DNA of 64,000 nt, taken from Pedobacter sp. BAL39 (lineage in GTDB: Bacteria > Bacteroidota > Bacteroidia > Sphingobacteriales > Sphingobacteriaceae). The stretch is taken from the NCBI RefSeq assembly GCF_000170795.1, contig NZ_ABCM01000002.1, positions 186,001 through 250,000 of the forward strand. Direction: 5' to 3'. The notes below the pieces were generated by a model that was not told where the DNA came from, did no database searches, and saw only the letters and a program-made list of their open reading frames with translations. A program made the position numbers and the translations under genes. Shown here in pieces: positions 55,401 through 63,717 of the stretch; position 1 is the first letter of the stretch; every line of letters starts with the position of its first letter.

Positions 55401-58400
55401 TCAGCCTCAAACCATCTTCCAGAGAAAAAATACCCGAAAGATGGGCGGCAACATATTCACCAATGCTATGTCCGCAGAATAAAGTAGGCTCGATGCCCCA
55501 ATGCATCCACAGCTTAGCCAGCGCATATTCCGTGACAAACAAAGCGGGCTGTGTATATTTTGTATCCTTCAGCTTATTGGCTGCTGCTGCTGTTTCTTCC
55601 TCAGGAAAGAGTACCGTTCTGATGTCTGCATCGAGGTAGCTGCTGAGCAGGGTTGCGCATTCATCAATTGCTGCAGTGTACACAGGCTCAGCCTGGTATA
55701 GCTCCCTGGCCATGTTCAGGTATTGTGCACCCTGACCAGGAAAGGTAAATACAACTTCTCCCGGGGTCTCCTCCAGCAGGTTGTTTTCTATTTTAGAAGT
55801 ATTTGATCCACCAAGCTGGGCATGCAGGTGACCAACGCTGTCTGTCACAATGAAACGTCTGTTGCGGTAATTGTCTCTGGTGGTATGCAGGGTGTAGGCA
55901 ATATCGGCCAATGAATAGTGGTCCAGTTTTTTTGCCAGCGCGTCACCATAAAGACTCAGGCTCTTCGGTGTTTGTGCAGAAAAGCTGATCAGCTCAAACG
56001 GTCTTCCCTCTGATGAAGGTTTCTCTTTGTTGATGTATTCTTCGACTACGACATGTACGTTTGTGCCTCCTACGCCAAAAGAACTCACCCCGGCAATCCT
56101 TGTTTTCCCGGTCGGCCATGCCCTGAGTTCATCATTTACATAAAAGGGGCTGTCGGCAAAGTTGATGTTTGGATTTGGTTTTTTATAACCAAGTGATGCC
56201 GGAATCTGCCGATGGTGCAGCGCCATGCAGGTTTTGATCAGTCCAGTGACCCCTGCAGCCTGTGTAAGGTGGCCGAAATTACTTTTTACAGAACCGATGG
56301 CACAGTATTGATTTTTTTGCTGGAGGCCAAAAGCGGCGTTCAGTCCGTCAAATTCAATCGGATCTCCCAAAGGTGTTCCTGTGCCATGCGTTTCTATGTA
56401 ACTGATATCCGCAGGATCTACTTGTGCATCGGCTATAGCCATGGCAATGGCATCCGCCTGACTATCCGCATTTGGAGCAGTGAAGCTTCCTTTGCCTGCG
56501 CCATCATTGTTTGCACCAACACCTTTGACCACGCCGTATATGAGATCTCCATCACGTTCAGCATCGTCCAGCCTCTTCAGCAGCACGACCCCTGCGCCAT
56601 CACTAAAGACGGTTCCGGTCGCTTCACTATCGAATGGGCGACAATGTCCGTCCTCACTAAGCATGGAGCCTTCCTGGTAAAGGTGACCGCTATTAACCGG
56701 AGAGGTGATGCTTGCACCACCGGCGATGGCCACATCACACTGGCCCGCCCTTAGGCTGTTTACCGCCTCAACGACGGCAAGGAGTGAGGTGGAGCAGGCG
56801 GAGTTGACACTCACCGCTGGCCCTTTCAGGTTAAGGTGATAGGCCGTTCTGGAAGCGATATAGTCTTTCTCATTGACCGTTAGCACCTGTAGTTTGCCCT
56901 GTCTTTCAATGAGGTTTTTATGGGAAAGTACATTGTTTTCATAATAAGTGTTGCTGCCGCTGCCGGCGAATACGCCAACTTTATGTGTATAGACATTCGG
57001 AAGGTGCCCTGTCTGCTCCAACACTTCCTGTGCGATCTCCAGAAAGATACGCTGCTGCGGATCCATAAGCACCGCCAGTTTAGGGTTGATGCCAAAGAAG
57101 GCAGGATCAAACTGGTCTGCATTTCTGATAATGCCCCTTGCTTTTACATAAGCAGGGTCTTTCCTGATGTCTTCAGGTATGGCGGGGTCAAGCTCGTCTG
57201 TGCTGAAGAAGGTGGTCGCTTCCTTACCTTTAATCAGTAGCTCCCACAGCTCTGATACGGTGTCGGCACCTGGAAAACGGCCTGCCATGCCGATTACGGC
57301 AATGTCTGTGTGACGGATTCCTTTTTTATGCACTCTGGCAACCGACTGAAGCCCTTTCTGTTGCTGTCCTAGGTATTTTACGATACCCGAAATTGTCGGA
57401 TATTGATAGAGTTTGGTGATGGGGAGCAGAAGGTTCAGCTGATACCTCAACTCAGAGACCAGTTTCTGCGCAAGCAGGGAATTGCCGCCAAGCTCAAAAA
57501 AGTTATCTTCAATGCCTACCTTATCATAAAGTAAAATTCCTTCGAGTACCGATGTGATCTTTTTCTCAGTGGCGCTGACGGGCCTTTTGTAAAGAACATT
57601 TAGATCCGGCCTCCTGAGGTCCGGTTTCGGCAAAGCCTTTTTGTCCACTTTTCCGCTGGTTGTCTTAGGAAGTTCGGGGAGCAGACTGAAGCTGGCCGGG
57701 ACCATATAATCAGGCAAAGCACTCGCAACCGAAGCGCGGAGCGCTGCGGCATCAAATGTACCCTCTTCACAAACGAGGTAAGCTGCCAGTGTTTTTCTGC
57801 CGGGTTGGTCTTCCCTGAGGATCACAACCGCCTGTCTGATATTTGTCGATTGCATGAGTGCCACTTCAATCTCGCCAAGCTCTACACGATTGCCTCGTAT
57901 TTTCACCTGTCCGTCGCGTCGGCCAATAAAGTCGATCTCTCCATTTTCCTTGTAGCTGCCAAGGTCGCCTGTCCTGTAAATCTTCATAGGCCCATGAAGC
58001 GGATGAACCCATTCCACAAACTTCTCTGCGGTAAGCTCGGGTTTGTTCAGGTAACCATTTGCAAGGCATACCCCGGTAATGCATAGCTCACCGGCTGTGC
58101 CATTTTCAACAAGCTGCAACTGCTCGTCCAGGAAGTAAATCTCTGATCCCGCCATCACAGATCCAATAGTCGGAATCCCCGGCCATGCCGCTGTGTCGCC
58201 GTCCAGACGTAATGTGGTGACGCAAACGGTGGTTTCCGTCGGACCATAGATATTCCACAGGCAACTTTCCGGAAGCTCGCCGAAGAACTTTCGGATGGTA
58301 GGCGTGATTTTTAGCAACTCGCCGCCTGTGATGACCTCCTTTAGGTCGGCAGGAAAACGATTTTCAGCTGTCGCTGCTTCCGTAAGGTATTGCAGGGTTA

Positions 58401-59136
58401 CATAAGGTAAAAATACCTTATTGATTTTTTTTGATATGATGAAATTCAGGAGTCTTCCGCCGTCCAGCCTGTCGTCCTCCCGGATCAGATGTACTGTGCC
58501 GCCGGTAATCAGCGGGACAAAAAGTTCCATAAATGAGGCGTCAAAGCTCAGGTGGCAGAATTGCAGCGCTTGTATATTGGGTCCGCTCAGGGCGTGCGTC
58601 TGCTGCCAGAGGATGAAATTTGTCATGCTGGCATGGCCCAGACAAACCCCCTTTGGAAGGCCTGTTGATCCTGAAGTGTACAAAATACAGACGTTGAGCC
58701 CCTGTTTAGGGTGGCTTGCGCTGCTGATTGCGTGTTCCTGATCAGCCGCAATGGTTTGCAGGCTGAACTGGCAAAAAAAGTTACTTTCAGTGGTGCTGGC
58801 AATACAGGTACGTACCCCCGAATCGCCAACGATTTGTTGTAGCCGTTGCTCAGGATAGGTAGGGTCCAGCGGAAGGTAAGCCCGTCCTGACTTAAGAATG
58901 GCAAGGATGCCGATGACCATCTCAATGGAGCGGGTGGCACTTATGCCAATGATTTCCTCGCCATCAGCATTCGCGGAAATAAGAACAGCAAGGCGACTTG
59001 CCTTAGTGTTCAGGTCTTCATAGGTGATGGATACTGTGCCGATAGTGACGGCAATCCTTTCTGTATGTTGCAGCACTGCGGCTTCGAAAAGCTCATGTAT
59101 GAGTATGCTGTTTGTTGTGGTTTCGTTTCTAGACAT
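52435..59136 (-). CDS. Hybrid NRPS-PKS, A-T-KS-AT-ACP-aminotransferase
   Basis: The 2233-residue protein begins with adenylation (about 10-505, with YTSGSTGLPKG and YGPTETT; code residues by eye D199 A200 M203 F242 I269 G271 I296 V304 C305 K496). A carrier domain (Ser553) and ketosynthase (about 609-1035; Cys781, His917, His957) follow. The acyltransferase (about 1127-1410; Ser1224 in GHSIG) has HAFH at 1321-1324, the malonyl-type motif. The ACP has Ser1549, then comes a Pro/Ala/Gln linker (about 1590-1720). A class-III PLP aminotransferase (about 1740-2190; Asp1985, Lys2013) ends the protein. There is no ketoreductase. Likely chemistry: load an amino acid, extend with malonate, convert the beta-keto to beta-amino, then hand over to the Asp module. 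Confidence 0.95.
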   Translation of the reverse strand: MSRNETTTNSILIHELFEAAVLQHTERIAVTIGTVSITYEDLNTKASRLAVLISANADGEEIIGISATRSIEMVIGILAILKSGRAYLPLDPTYPEQRLQQIVGDSGVRTCIASTTESNFFCQFSLQTIAADQEHAISSASHPKQGLNVCILYTSGSTGLPKGVCLGHASMTNFILWQQTHALSGPNIQALQFCHLSFDASFMELFVPLITGGTVHLIREDDRLDGGRLLNFIISKKINKVFLPYVTLQYLTEAATAENRFPADLKEVITGGELLKITPTIRKFFGELPESCLWNIYGPTETTVCVTTLRLDGDTAAWPGIPTIGSVMAGSEIYFLDEQLQLVENGTAGELCITGVCLANGYLNKPELTAEKFVEWVHPLHGPMKIYRTGDLGSYKENGEIDFIGRRDGQVKIRGNRVELGEIEVALMQSTNIRQAVVILREDQPGRKTLAAYLVCEEGTFDAAALRASVASALPDYMVPASFSLLPELPKTTSGKVDKKALPKPDLRRPDLNVLYKRPVSATEKKITSVLEGILLYDKVGIEDNFFELGGNSLLAQKLVSELRYQLNLLLPITKLYQYPTISGIVKYLGQQQKGLQSVARVHKKGIRHTDIAVIGMAGRFPGADTVSELWELLIKGKEATTFFSTDELDPAIPEDIRKDPAYVKARGIIRNADQFDPAFFGINPKLAVLMDPQQRIFLEIAQEVLEQTGHLPNVYTHKVGVFAGSGSNTYYENNVLSHKNLIERQGKLQVLTVNEKDYIASRTAYHLNLKGPAVSVNSACSTSLLAVVEAVNSLRAGQCDVAIAGGASITSPVNSGHLYQEGSMLSEDGHCRPFDSEATGTVFSDGAGVVLLKRLDDAERDGDLIYGVVKGVGANNDGAGKGSFTAPNADSQADAIAMAIADAQVDPADISYIETHGTGTPLGDPIEFDGLNAAFGLQQKNQYCAIGSVKSNFGHLTQAAGVTGLIKTCMALHHRQIPASLGYKKPNPNINFADSPFYVNDELRAWPTGKTRIAGVSSFGVGGTNVHVVVEEYINKEKPSSEGRPFELISFSAQTPKSLSLYGDALAKKLDHYSLADIAYTLHTTRDNYRNRRFIVTDSVGHLHAQLGGSNTSKIENNLLEETPGEVVFTFPGQGAQYLNMARELYQAEPVYTAAIDECATLLSSYLDADIRTVLFPEEETAAAANKLKDTKYTQPALFVTEYALAKLWMHWGIEPTLFCGHSIGEYVAAHLSGIFSLEDGLRLIAARAAMVSALPGGGMLSVRHDREEVLALLSGGTLSMAAVNSPKLCVVAGPTEALQEFSKLLDSKEVVNKLLFTSHAFHSSMMDPILEDFRKVVAEITLSAPQIPIISTVTGKLMLDDEAMSADYWTGHLRNTVLFADAVSTILTYDQPLFLEVGPGVVTSTLVKQIAAGESRKVKAINSLNNGTNDHYSILTALGYLWNQGLQPNWDNYYEMQQRKLLHLPAYQFDRSRYWVDIITNTSPAQPAIQARAEQQTESNELQLKHVLIMRKNNLSAKIKQVLEDASGIEMEDVASDSNFLEIGLDSLLLTQVAISLKREFGLPITFRKLNEEYSSVDLLVDYIDANTAPDPVADAPLAVTQPAVQATPQAIAVTPTAQPAQAYAPPVYSAPVYNSAPVFHQQANDTAMSLIAQQLEILSKQVMMMQGMQSVTVQLSPPPPPASVVAAAATPSPKPAVKKQVSDLSLSAQEQEEIKKPFGATPKIERQSSDLNPKQQSFLKELTARYTKRTAKSKAYAAESRDYMADPRVVSGFKPQTKELIYPIVIKKSSGSKMWDLDDNEYIDVLNGFGSNMLGYQPEVIKKAMHDQVDKGYEVGPQHELAAEVSKMVCEFTGFDRSALCSTGSEAVLGCIRIARTVTGRSLIVAFTGSYHGIIDEVLVRGTKKLKSFPAAAGIMPEAVQNILVLDYGTEESLAIIRERADEIAAVIAEPIQSRRPEFVPVEFLRKVREITENAGAALIFDEVITGFRMHPGGAQALFGIRADLASYGKVVGAGIPIGVIAGKKQFMDALDGGTWNYGDASFPEVGVTYFAGTFVRHPLALASAKASLEYMREKGPALQEQLNEKGNYISKVLNEEITKRNLPFFVANYGSLWKVKFNEEVPYGELMFTLMREKGIHILDGFPCFITEATSNEDLQKVIECFKESMDEMIAAGFYESGVQLGANTTSPVLDINRPPMVGARLGKDKDGNPAWFIEDDKAAGKFLQINHN

Positions 59137-59250
59137 AAGTTGAGCGTTAAAGTCTGGTAGATTTCGATTCCTTCTGACAGACTACTATCAGACGGGTTAG
59201 GATTGAGAGTAAGTCTTTCATTTGGTTATACTATTTTTAAATTATCAAAT

Positions 59251-59258
59251 CAAATATA
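59251..59258 (-). promoter_or_regulatory. Candidate -7 box of the hybrid synthetase operon
   Basis: The minus strand reads TATATTTG, an exact TAnnTTTG match 115 bp before the ATG at 59136, in a very AT-rich stretch. No TTG at the -33 distance is seen. Confidence 0.35.
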
Positions 59259-59345
59259 TATAAAAATGAACAAAATGAATGTGTTCACTGTTGTACGTGA
59301 TTTTACACAGTTTATGCGAAGGTCATGCCAAAGGGGATATGTGAC

Positions 59346-59384
59346 AAAAAAGGCCCGATCCAGTACGGATCGGGCCTTTTTTTT
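59346..59384. terminator. Bidirectional rho-independent terminator
   Basis: The stem AGGCCCGATCC/GGATCGGGCCT has a 5-nt loop (AGTAC) and is flanked by A and T tracts, so it can work both ways. It ends the minus-strand gene at 59408 and insulates the synthetase promoter. Confidence 0.92.
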
Positions 59385-59407
59385 AATTATAGCTTTTGAA
59401 GTATAGC

Positions 59408-59593
59408 TTATTTTTTTTCCGGAGGTGTAGAAACAATTTCCCCAAATTCATTAACATAAGCCATCATGCTTTCCAGGTCGCCGCCTGTAGAATTCTGCTG
59501 GCGCTCCAATTTACGCTGTTCTTTATCTTCTTTTTTCTTTTGTCTATTTTTTTCCAATTGCTTCTTCATGAAGGTAGCTTGAGACTTAGCCAT
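59408..59593 (-). CDS. Small basic conserved protein (cold-shock-associated type)
   Basis: The 61-residue protein starts MAKSQATFMKKQLEKNRQKK, continues very Lys/Arg/Glu-rich, and ends DLESMMAYVNEFGEIVSTPP. From memory, similar N-terminal basic stretches with (M/I)AYVDEFG occur in the Bacteroidota cold-shock-domain proteins, here without the OB fold. That link is not searched. It is probably an RNA-binding or ribosome-associated helper. A good promoter lies about 210 bp upstream of the start, so the transcript has a leader of about 200 nt. A strong terminator follows the stop. Confidence 0.75.
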   Translation of the reverse strand: MAKSQATFMKKQLEKNRQKKKEDKEQRKLERQQNSTGGDLESMMAYVNEFGEIVSTPPEKK

Positions 59594-59803
59594 ATATATC
59601 CTGTTTTTTTAGTTATTAAAATAACTGTTCTCTGCGATTACCTGTAACATCAGCCGGTAGTTTGATGGAGTCAAAAGAGGCTTAAAAATAATTTCATTTG
59701 CCAGGAACAACGGTTAAAGCCTGGTAAGATTTTTATCTAATCAAATGTGTTGATTAGTCAGTAAGTAATTAGAGAATAGTTTTATTGATTACCCCGTTTT
59801 ACG

Positions 59804-59834
59804 CAAATGTACGCATTTTTTTGTTAACCGTCAA
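59804..59834 (-). promoter_or_regulatory. Promoter of the small basic protein gene
   Basis: The minus strand reads TTG (59834-59832), a 20-bp spacer, then TACATTTG (59811-59804), a textbook Bacteroidota pair. The implied 5' leader before the ATG at 59593 is about 200 nt. Confidence 0.6.
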
Positions 59835-59909
59835 CTCCAGTTTGATTATTGAGCTTAACCTGACTGAATCTAAATTGCAATGATTTTCGATCTGCAGGCT
59901 TCACAGTTC

Positions 59910-59917
59910 TATTTTTG
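59910..59917 (+). promoter_or_regulatory. Candidate -7 box of the CDGSH gene
   Basis: TATTTTTG matches TAnnTTTG exactly, 15 bp before the ATG at 59933. The -33 element is not clear. Confidence 0.4.
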
Positions 59918-59932
59918 TGAAAAAATTAAAAT

Positions 59933-60157
59933 ATGTCAAAAACTAAGTTAACGATAAACAACAATGGATCTGTAAAGATTGATGGTGAATTTGAGATTGT
60001 AGATATGCAGGGTAATGAATATGGATTGGAGGGCAGAACGGTAGTTTCTATTTGTCGCTGCGGTTTATCAGCTAATAAACCATTCTGCGATGGTGCACAC
60101 CGTGGACACTTTGAGCATGATGCTGTGGCGTTCAACCTGCCACCGAAAAAAGCGTAG
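59933..60157 (+). CDS. CDGSH iron-sulfur domain protein
   Basis: The 74-residue protein carries the complete [2Fe-2S] ligand set C-x-C-(x)8-9-C-x3-H in ICRCGLSANKPFCDGAHR. Bacterial members are small redox or iron-sulfur transfer proteins in the cytosol. Length and sequence fit a single-domain member. The start is fixed by MSKTKLTINNNGS, preceded by a -7-type box, and a terminator follows the stop by about 28 bp. Confidence 0.95.
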   Translation: MSKTKLTINNNGSVKIDGEFEIVDMQGNEYGLEGRTVVSICRCGLSANKPFCDGAHRGHFEHDAVAFNLPPKKA

Positions 60158-60184
60158 CTCTTAGGTGATATTTCATTAATTCTG

Positions 60185-60220
60185 AAAGACCATTCCGCTA
60201 GTTGGGGTGGTCTTTTTTTT
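60185..60220 (+). terminator. Rho-independent terminator after the CDGSH gene
   Basis: The stem AAAGACCA/TGGTCTTT is followed by a T run. Confidence 0.88.
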
Positions 60221-60285
60221 ATAAACGACAGCTTTGTTTCGAACCTTACCTACAGCTGTATAATGCTGTGGTCGCGTTATATCGA

Positions 60286-60849
60286 CTATTTCTCTAGTGT
60301 GATGGTGTAGGTTGCGTAAGCGCGGGATTTCATAGGGATAGTCGTTGTCTTCCGTGCTTTATACCTGAACGTATAAGTCACATCCGGGTTAATCAGGTAT
60401 TTTTTTGCAGTGTCTTCAGGTATGCTGACAGGAAGGTTGTACGAACGTACCAAGGAAGTAGAGGTGTTCGTTACGTTGGCGAAGTTCTGTCCTCTGCCGC
60501 CAGCCACGAGTTCTGCTTTGATAAACTGAATGTTTGAAAAATTGGTAGTTTTAAGTACCGATGTGTCGCTTTCCAACAATACCATTCTGAAGCTGCTGAT
60601 CCTAATCTTGCTGATGTTCTCCCGACTAAAATTATTTGTATTGTCAGGATTCAGTTTGTCAAGATTCAGAGGGATATCAATTCCGGTAGTGGTCTTGGTC
60701 GTATCAGTGATGCTGCCCAACACGGGGATTTCAAAGTCGACACTGTCTGTAACAATCAGGTCTCTTTTGATATCTTCAGAAATTTTGCTGCAAGAGGAGC
60801 AGGTGATCATGAATAACAGAAGGATGGTTAAAGAAGGATTTGTTCTCAT
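60286..60849 (-). CDS. Predicted lipoprotein of unknown function
   Basis: The protein is 187 residues from the ATG at 60849. The longer frame to 60915 is rejected because a TTG-N20-TATATTTG promoter lies inside it. The signal ends ITCSSCSK (acylated Cys). The mature part is strand-rich with many Thr, Ser and Asn (TDTTKTTTGIDIPLNL, SFRMVLLESDTS) and ends YATYTITLEK, like an immunoglobulin-type or similar beta-sandwich domain. No enzyme motif is seen. It may be a surface protein. It is transcribed alone. Confidence 0.72.
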   Translation of the reverse strand: MRTNPSLTILLLFMITCSSCSKISEDIKRDLIVTDSVDFEIPVLGSITDTTKTTTGIDIPLNLDKLNPDNTNNFSRENISKIRISSFRMVLLESDTSVLKTTNFSNIQFIKAELVAGGRGQNFANVTNTSTSLVRSYNLPVSIPEDTAKKYLINPDVTYTFRYKARKTTTIPMKSRAYATYTITLEK

Positions 60850-61192
60850 GATGTATTGTTGAAAATTCTGAAAATGATAAAGTCCAAATATAAAAAATGT
60901 TATCCGCTTGGGCAATTCGTAATCGAAACAATGCCCGTCGAAATATCAATGCGGATGCAGATACTTGACGGGCAAAAAAGTAAAACCTCTATATAATTTG
61001 GCATTTAATACCTTCGGAATCTTATTTTGTTTGTTTTCTTAAAATTATGAAAATCAACTATTTGTATTGTTTTATTTAAATTTTGAATTTAAATAAATTC
61101 AATTCAGCTACCATTTTTTACTTGAATTTGCAGAATATAATTCTGTTTACGGTTTTCTGGTTCTGTTTATCAGGTGTTTATGATTTTTTGCC
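60850..61192. other. Intergenic region with no further gene seen
   Basis: Besides the promoter described, this 343-bp AT-rich stretch has no convincing frame, repeat or RNA structure that I can see. Confidence 0.55.
60885..60915 (-). promoter_or_regulatory. Promoter of the lipoprotein gene at 60849
   Basis: The minus strand reads TTG (60915-60913), a 20-bp spacer, then TATATTTG (60892-60885), 35 bp before the ATG at 60849. This decides the start of that gene. Confidence 0.65.
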
Positions 61193-61444
61193 TTAGTATT
61201 GCTGTCTGTTGTAGGCGGCTGAAAAATCTCCCCTCATCTGTTGAAATCGGTCGACTACCGTAGTGATGAAAGTCTCGTCCAGCATCTGGAAAATTTCATT
61301 CGCACCTCCTCCGCTGAGGTCTAATTCTGATAATTTGTAGCTTTGCTCGAGTGTGCCTTGTTCGAATTTAATGATGTATTTCTGGTTCATGTTGAACAAT
61401 GTGATTTTGCAATCAGGATGTGGTAATTCTGCTATTACTCTCAT
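61193..61444 (-). CDS. Small conserved hypothetical protein
   Basis: The 83-residue protein is likely cytosolic, with beta strands (CKITLFNMNQKYIIKFEQG) then helices (ELDLSGGGANEIFQMLDETF). It is acidic and helical at the end, with no known motif. It lies 24 bp after the S46 peptidase gene on the same strand, so probably one transcript. Function is unknown. Confidence 0.6.
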   Translation of the reverse strand: MRVIAELPHPDCKITLFNMNQKYIIKFEQGTLEQSYKLSELDLSGGGANEIFQMLDETFITTVVDRFQQMRGDFSAAYNRQQY

Positions 61445-61468
61445 GTTGTTTTGATTTCTATTTGGAAT

Positions 61469-63637
61469 TTATAGTTTGACACCCATTTCCTTTACAAGGA
61501 AGTAAGCCTTATCGATTTTTGATGCCACCCAAAGCACATATCGGATGTCTACGCCGATGGATCTACTGTAACTTTCATTCCAGGCATAGTCGTTGATGGT
61601 GGCGCCGTAGGCTCTGTCGAAGTTGACGCCCACCAACTCTCCTTTAGCATTCATGATCGGTGATCCTGAGTTTCCACCTGTGGTGTCCATGTTATAAAGA
61701 AAGGATACAGGTACATCATTTAGCGATTTCTTTTTAAAAGGACCGAAGTCTTTGGCTTCCCATAGTGATTTTATGGCTGCGGGGTAAGCGAACTCAGAAT
61801 TTCCTGTATTGGCTTTCTCCAGGATGCCCTTGATTGAGGTGTAGGGGCTCATGTAGTTGGCATCGGCTGGCCAATAACCTCTTACATACCCATAGGTAAG
61901 TCTGAGTGTGCTGTTTGCATCGGGGATAAAGTCCTTTTTCAGGAACTGCTCCTTAACGTTAACATAATCACCCATCAGTTTGTTGAGTGATCCTTCCCTG
62001 CGGTCTTTTTCTGGTTTCAGCTCGGTCAGCTGTTTGTTGATGTCTTTTTCAAATAAAAGTAGTCCGTCGTTATAGGTCGACAGGCTGGATACAGACTTCA
62101 ATAAGGTGCCGAACACATAGTCCTGGTCTTTCAGTTTGCTGATTTCAAATGTTTGGTTAATGTATTGTTCTATAGTGATTTTGTTATTGTTACCCTTACT
62201 TGTTACTTTAGTTACAGCATCTACTTTTTGATTAGGACTAAAGGCTGCTGCATCGTTCAGCATCCGGTTGAAGATCTTGCGGTCTACGTCTTGTTCGTAA
62301 GCTTCGTAGTTGCCTTCCAGCGCCTGTTTTAACCTGCTTACGTTCTGGTTGAAGAAGCTTTGCTTTTGTGCTGAAGGTTGCTCATTTAATGCTGTCTTGA
62401 AGTGGTTGATGTTTCTGGATACATTCAGCAGTGTAGTGGAATTGTAGATCTGACTAAACCAAAGATCCCTTTGTGCGTCACTATTGATGACCTGGTACAG
62501 CCTGTCGATGTCCCCCATCAGGTTTCCATATTTCTCCTTTACTGAAACGTTGCTGTTGATAAATTGCGCCAGCGAGGCGTCTTCCTGCTGTTTCTGGCCC
62601 AGAAGGTCAATCCCTTTCAGTCCTTGCAGCTTGCCACGATAGTTTTTCATTACGTTGGCATTTCTTTTTATCCTCGTTGCAAGCTTAATTTCTGTTGTTT
62701 TGCTTCGTTTACCTGCGTTTTCCATCGTCGTGTTCTGGAAGTCGTAGAGTTCTGATACGTATGGCAATACGAACTGTTGCTGGTAGGCTATGAATGCCGC
62801 CGGGCGATGGCGAAAGGTTTTGCCTGGGTATCCCAGTATAAACACAAAATCTTCCTCGTCGGTGCCGTTTGCATTTACCTGCAGGAATTTTTTCGGTGTG
62901 TAGGGAATGTTGTCTTTTGAATATTTGGCAGGGCTGCCGTCTTTTCCTACGTAAGCACGCATGAAGGAGAAGTCGCCGGTGTGACGTGGCCACACCCAAT
63001 TGTCTGTTTCTCCTCCAAATTCACCAATTTGTCTATTTGGCACATAGACCAGTCGTACATCCTGTATAGTTTTGTACCTGAAAAGTACGTAGGTTTTGCC
63101 GATGAACATTTCCGATACCTCTGCTTTGATGTCCGGGTCTTTTTGTTCTGCCTCAAGTGCAATATTTTTCATCGCGTTATTGATCATCTGCAGGCGCGAT
63201 GCCGGGTCGTCTACCTGAGCTACTGCCCCGAGTACTTGGTCTGATACATCTTCATAACTATCTGTAATTCTACATGTTAATCCTTTTGCTTCAATTTCTG
63301 CTTCCTGTGATTTTGCCACAAAACCATTGCTAAGGTAATCGTGTTCAGGCGTGCTCGCCAGCTGTACCGCGCTGAATGCACAGTGGTGGTTGGTGATGAT
63401 CAGTCCTGAGTTGGATACGAAGGATCCTGTGCATCCGCCCACGTTAACCAGGGCATCTACCAGGCTGATGCCATTAGGATTGTAAATTTCATTCTGGTCG
63501 ATTTTAAGTCCCGCTTTCTTTAAATCCAGTTTATGGATCTCGCTAAGTGGGAACATGCCTTCGTCCCACGGTTTATAGCCCGACTGTAGGATTCCCAGGC
63601 TGAGCAGTGAAGTAATTAATAAGGTTTTCTTATTCAT
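61469..63637 (-). CDS. S46-family dipeptidyl-peptidase
   Basis: The 722-residue protein has a signal peptide (MNKKTLLITSLLSLGILQSG) and a chymotrypsin-like double-barrel fold with a long helical insertion (about 280-560). Catalytic His is in LIITNHHCAFSA near residue 73, Asp in the GGETDNWVWPRHTGDF region, and Ser in MDTTGGNSGSPIMN near 650. This is the DPP7/DPP11 group that removes dipeptides in the periplasm. I did not assign P1 preference. A TAAGTTTG -7-like box (63673-63666) lies just upstream. Confidence 0.95.
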   Translation of the reverse strand: MNKKTLLITSLLSLGILQSGYKPWDEGMFPLSEIHKLDLKKAGLKIDQNEIYNPNGISLVDALVNVGGCTGSFVSNSGLIITNHHCAFSAVQLASTPEHDYLSNGFVAKSQEAEIEAKGLTCRITDSYEDVSDQVLGAVAQVDDPASRLQMINNAMKNIALEAEQKDPDIKAEVSEMFIGKTYVLFRYKTIQDVRLVYVPNRQIGEFGGETDNWVWPRHTGDFSFMRAYVGKDGSPAKYSKDNIPYTPKKFLQVNANGTDEEDFVFILGYPGKTFRHRPAAFIAYQQQFVLPYVSELYDFQNTTMENAGKRSKTTEIKLATRIKRNANVMKNYRGKLQGLKGIDLLGQKQQEDASLAQFINSNVSVKEKYGNLMGDIDRLYQVINSDAQRDLWFSQIYNSTTLLNVSRNINHFKTALNEQPSAQKQSFFNQNVSRLKQALEGNYEAYEQDVDRKIFNRMLNDAAAFSPNQKVDAVTKVTSKGNNNKITIEQYINQTFEISKLKDQDYVFGTLLKSVSSLSTYNDGLLLFEKDINKQLTELKPEKDRREGSLNKLMGDYVNVKEQFLKKDFIPDANSTLRLTYGYVRGYWPADANYMSPYTSIKGILEKANTGNSEFAYPAAIKSLWEAKDFGPFKKKSLNDVPVSFLYNMDTTGGNSGSPIMNAKGELVGVNFDRAYGATINDYAWNESYSRSIGVDIRYVLWVASKIDKAYFLVKEMGVKL

Positions 63638-63691
63638 TCCTATGGTTTATATGATTATAAAATGCCAAACTTAGATAAAATTTTAGTTTTG

Positions 63692-63699
63692 TACCTTTG
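63692..63699 (+). promoter_or_regulatory. Candidate -7 box of the GAF-domain gene
   Basis: TACCTTTG matches TAnnTTTG, 18 bp before the ATG at 63718. An overlapping second match (TAGTTTTG) sits at 63684. No clear -33. Confidence 0.4.
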
Positions 63700-63717
63700 T
63701 AAATCAAAAAAGCAAAT

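Noticed and set aside
55181..55639. 152-codon frame antisense to the AT domain of the hybrid synthetase
   Set aside because: Ser/Ala-rich shadow of GC-rich codons in the real frame.
52435..59136. Trans-AT polyketide synthase
   Set aside because: The protein has its own AT domain with GHSIG and HAFH, so it is cis-AT.
46967..59136. Siderophore synthetase
   Set aside because: No catechol, hydroxamate or TonB/iron genes are seen nearby.
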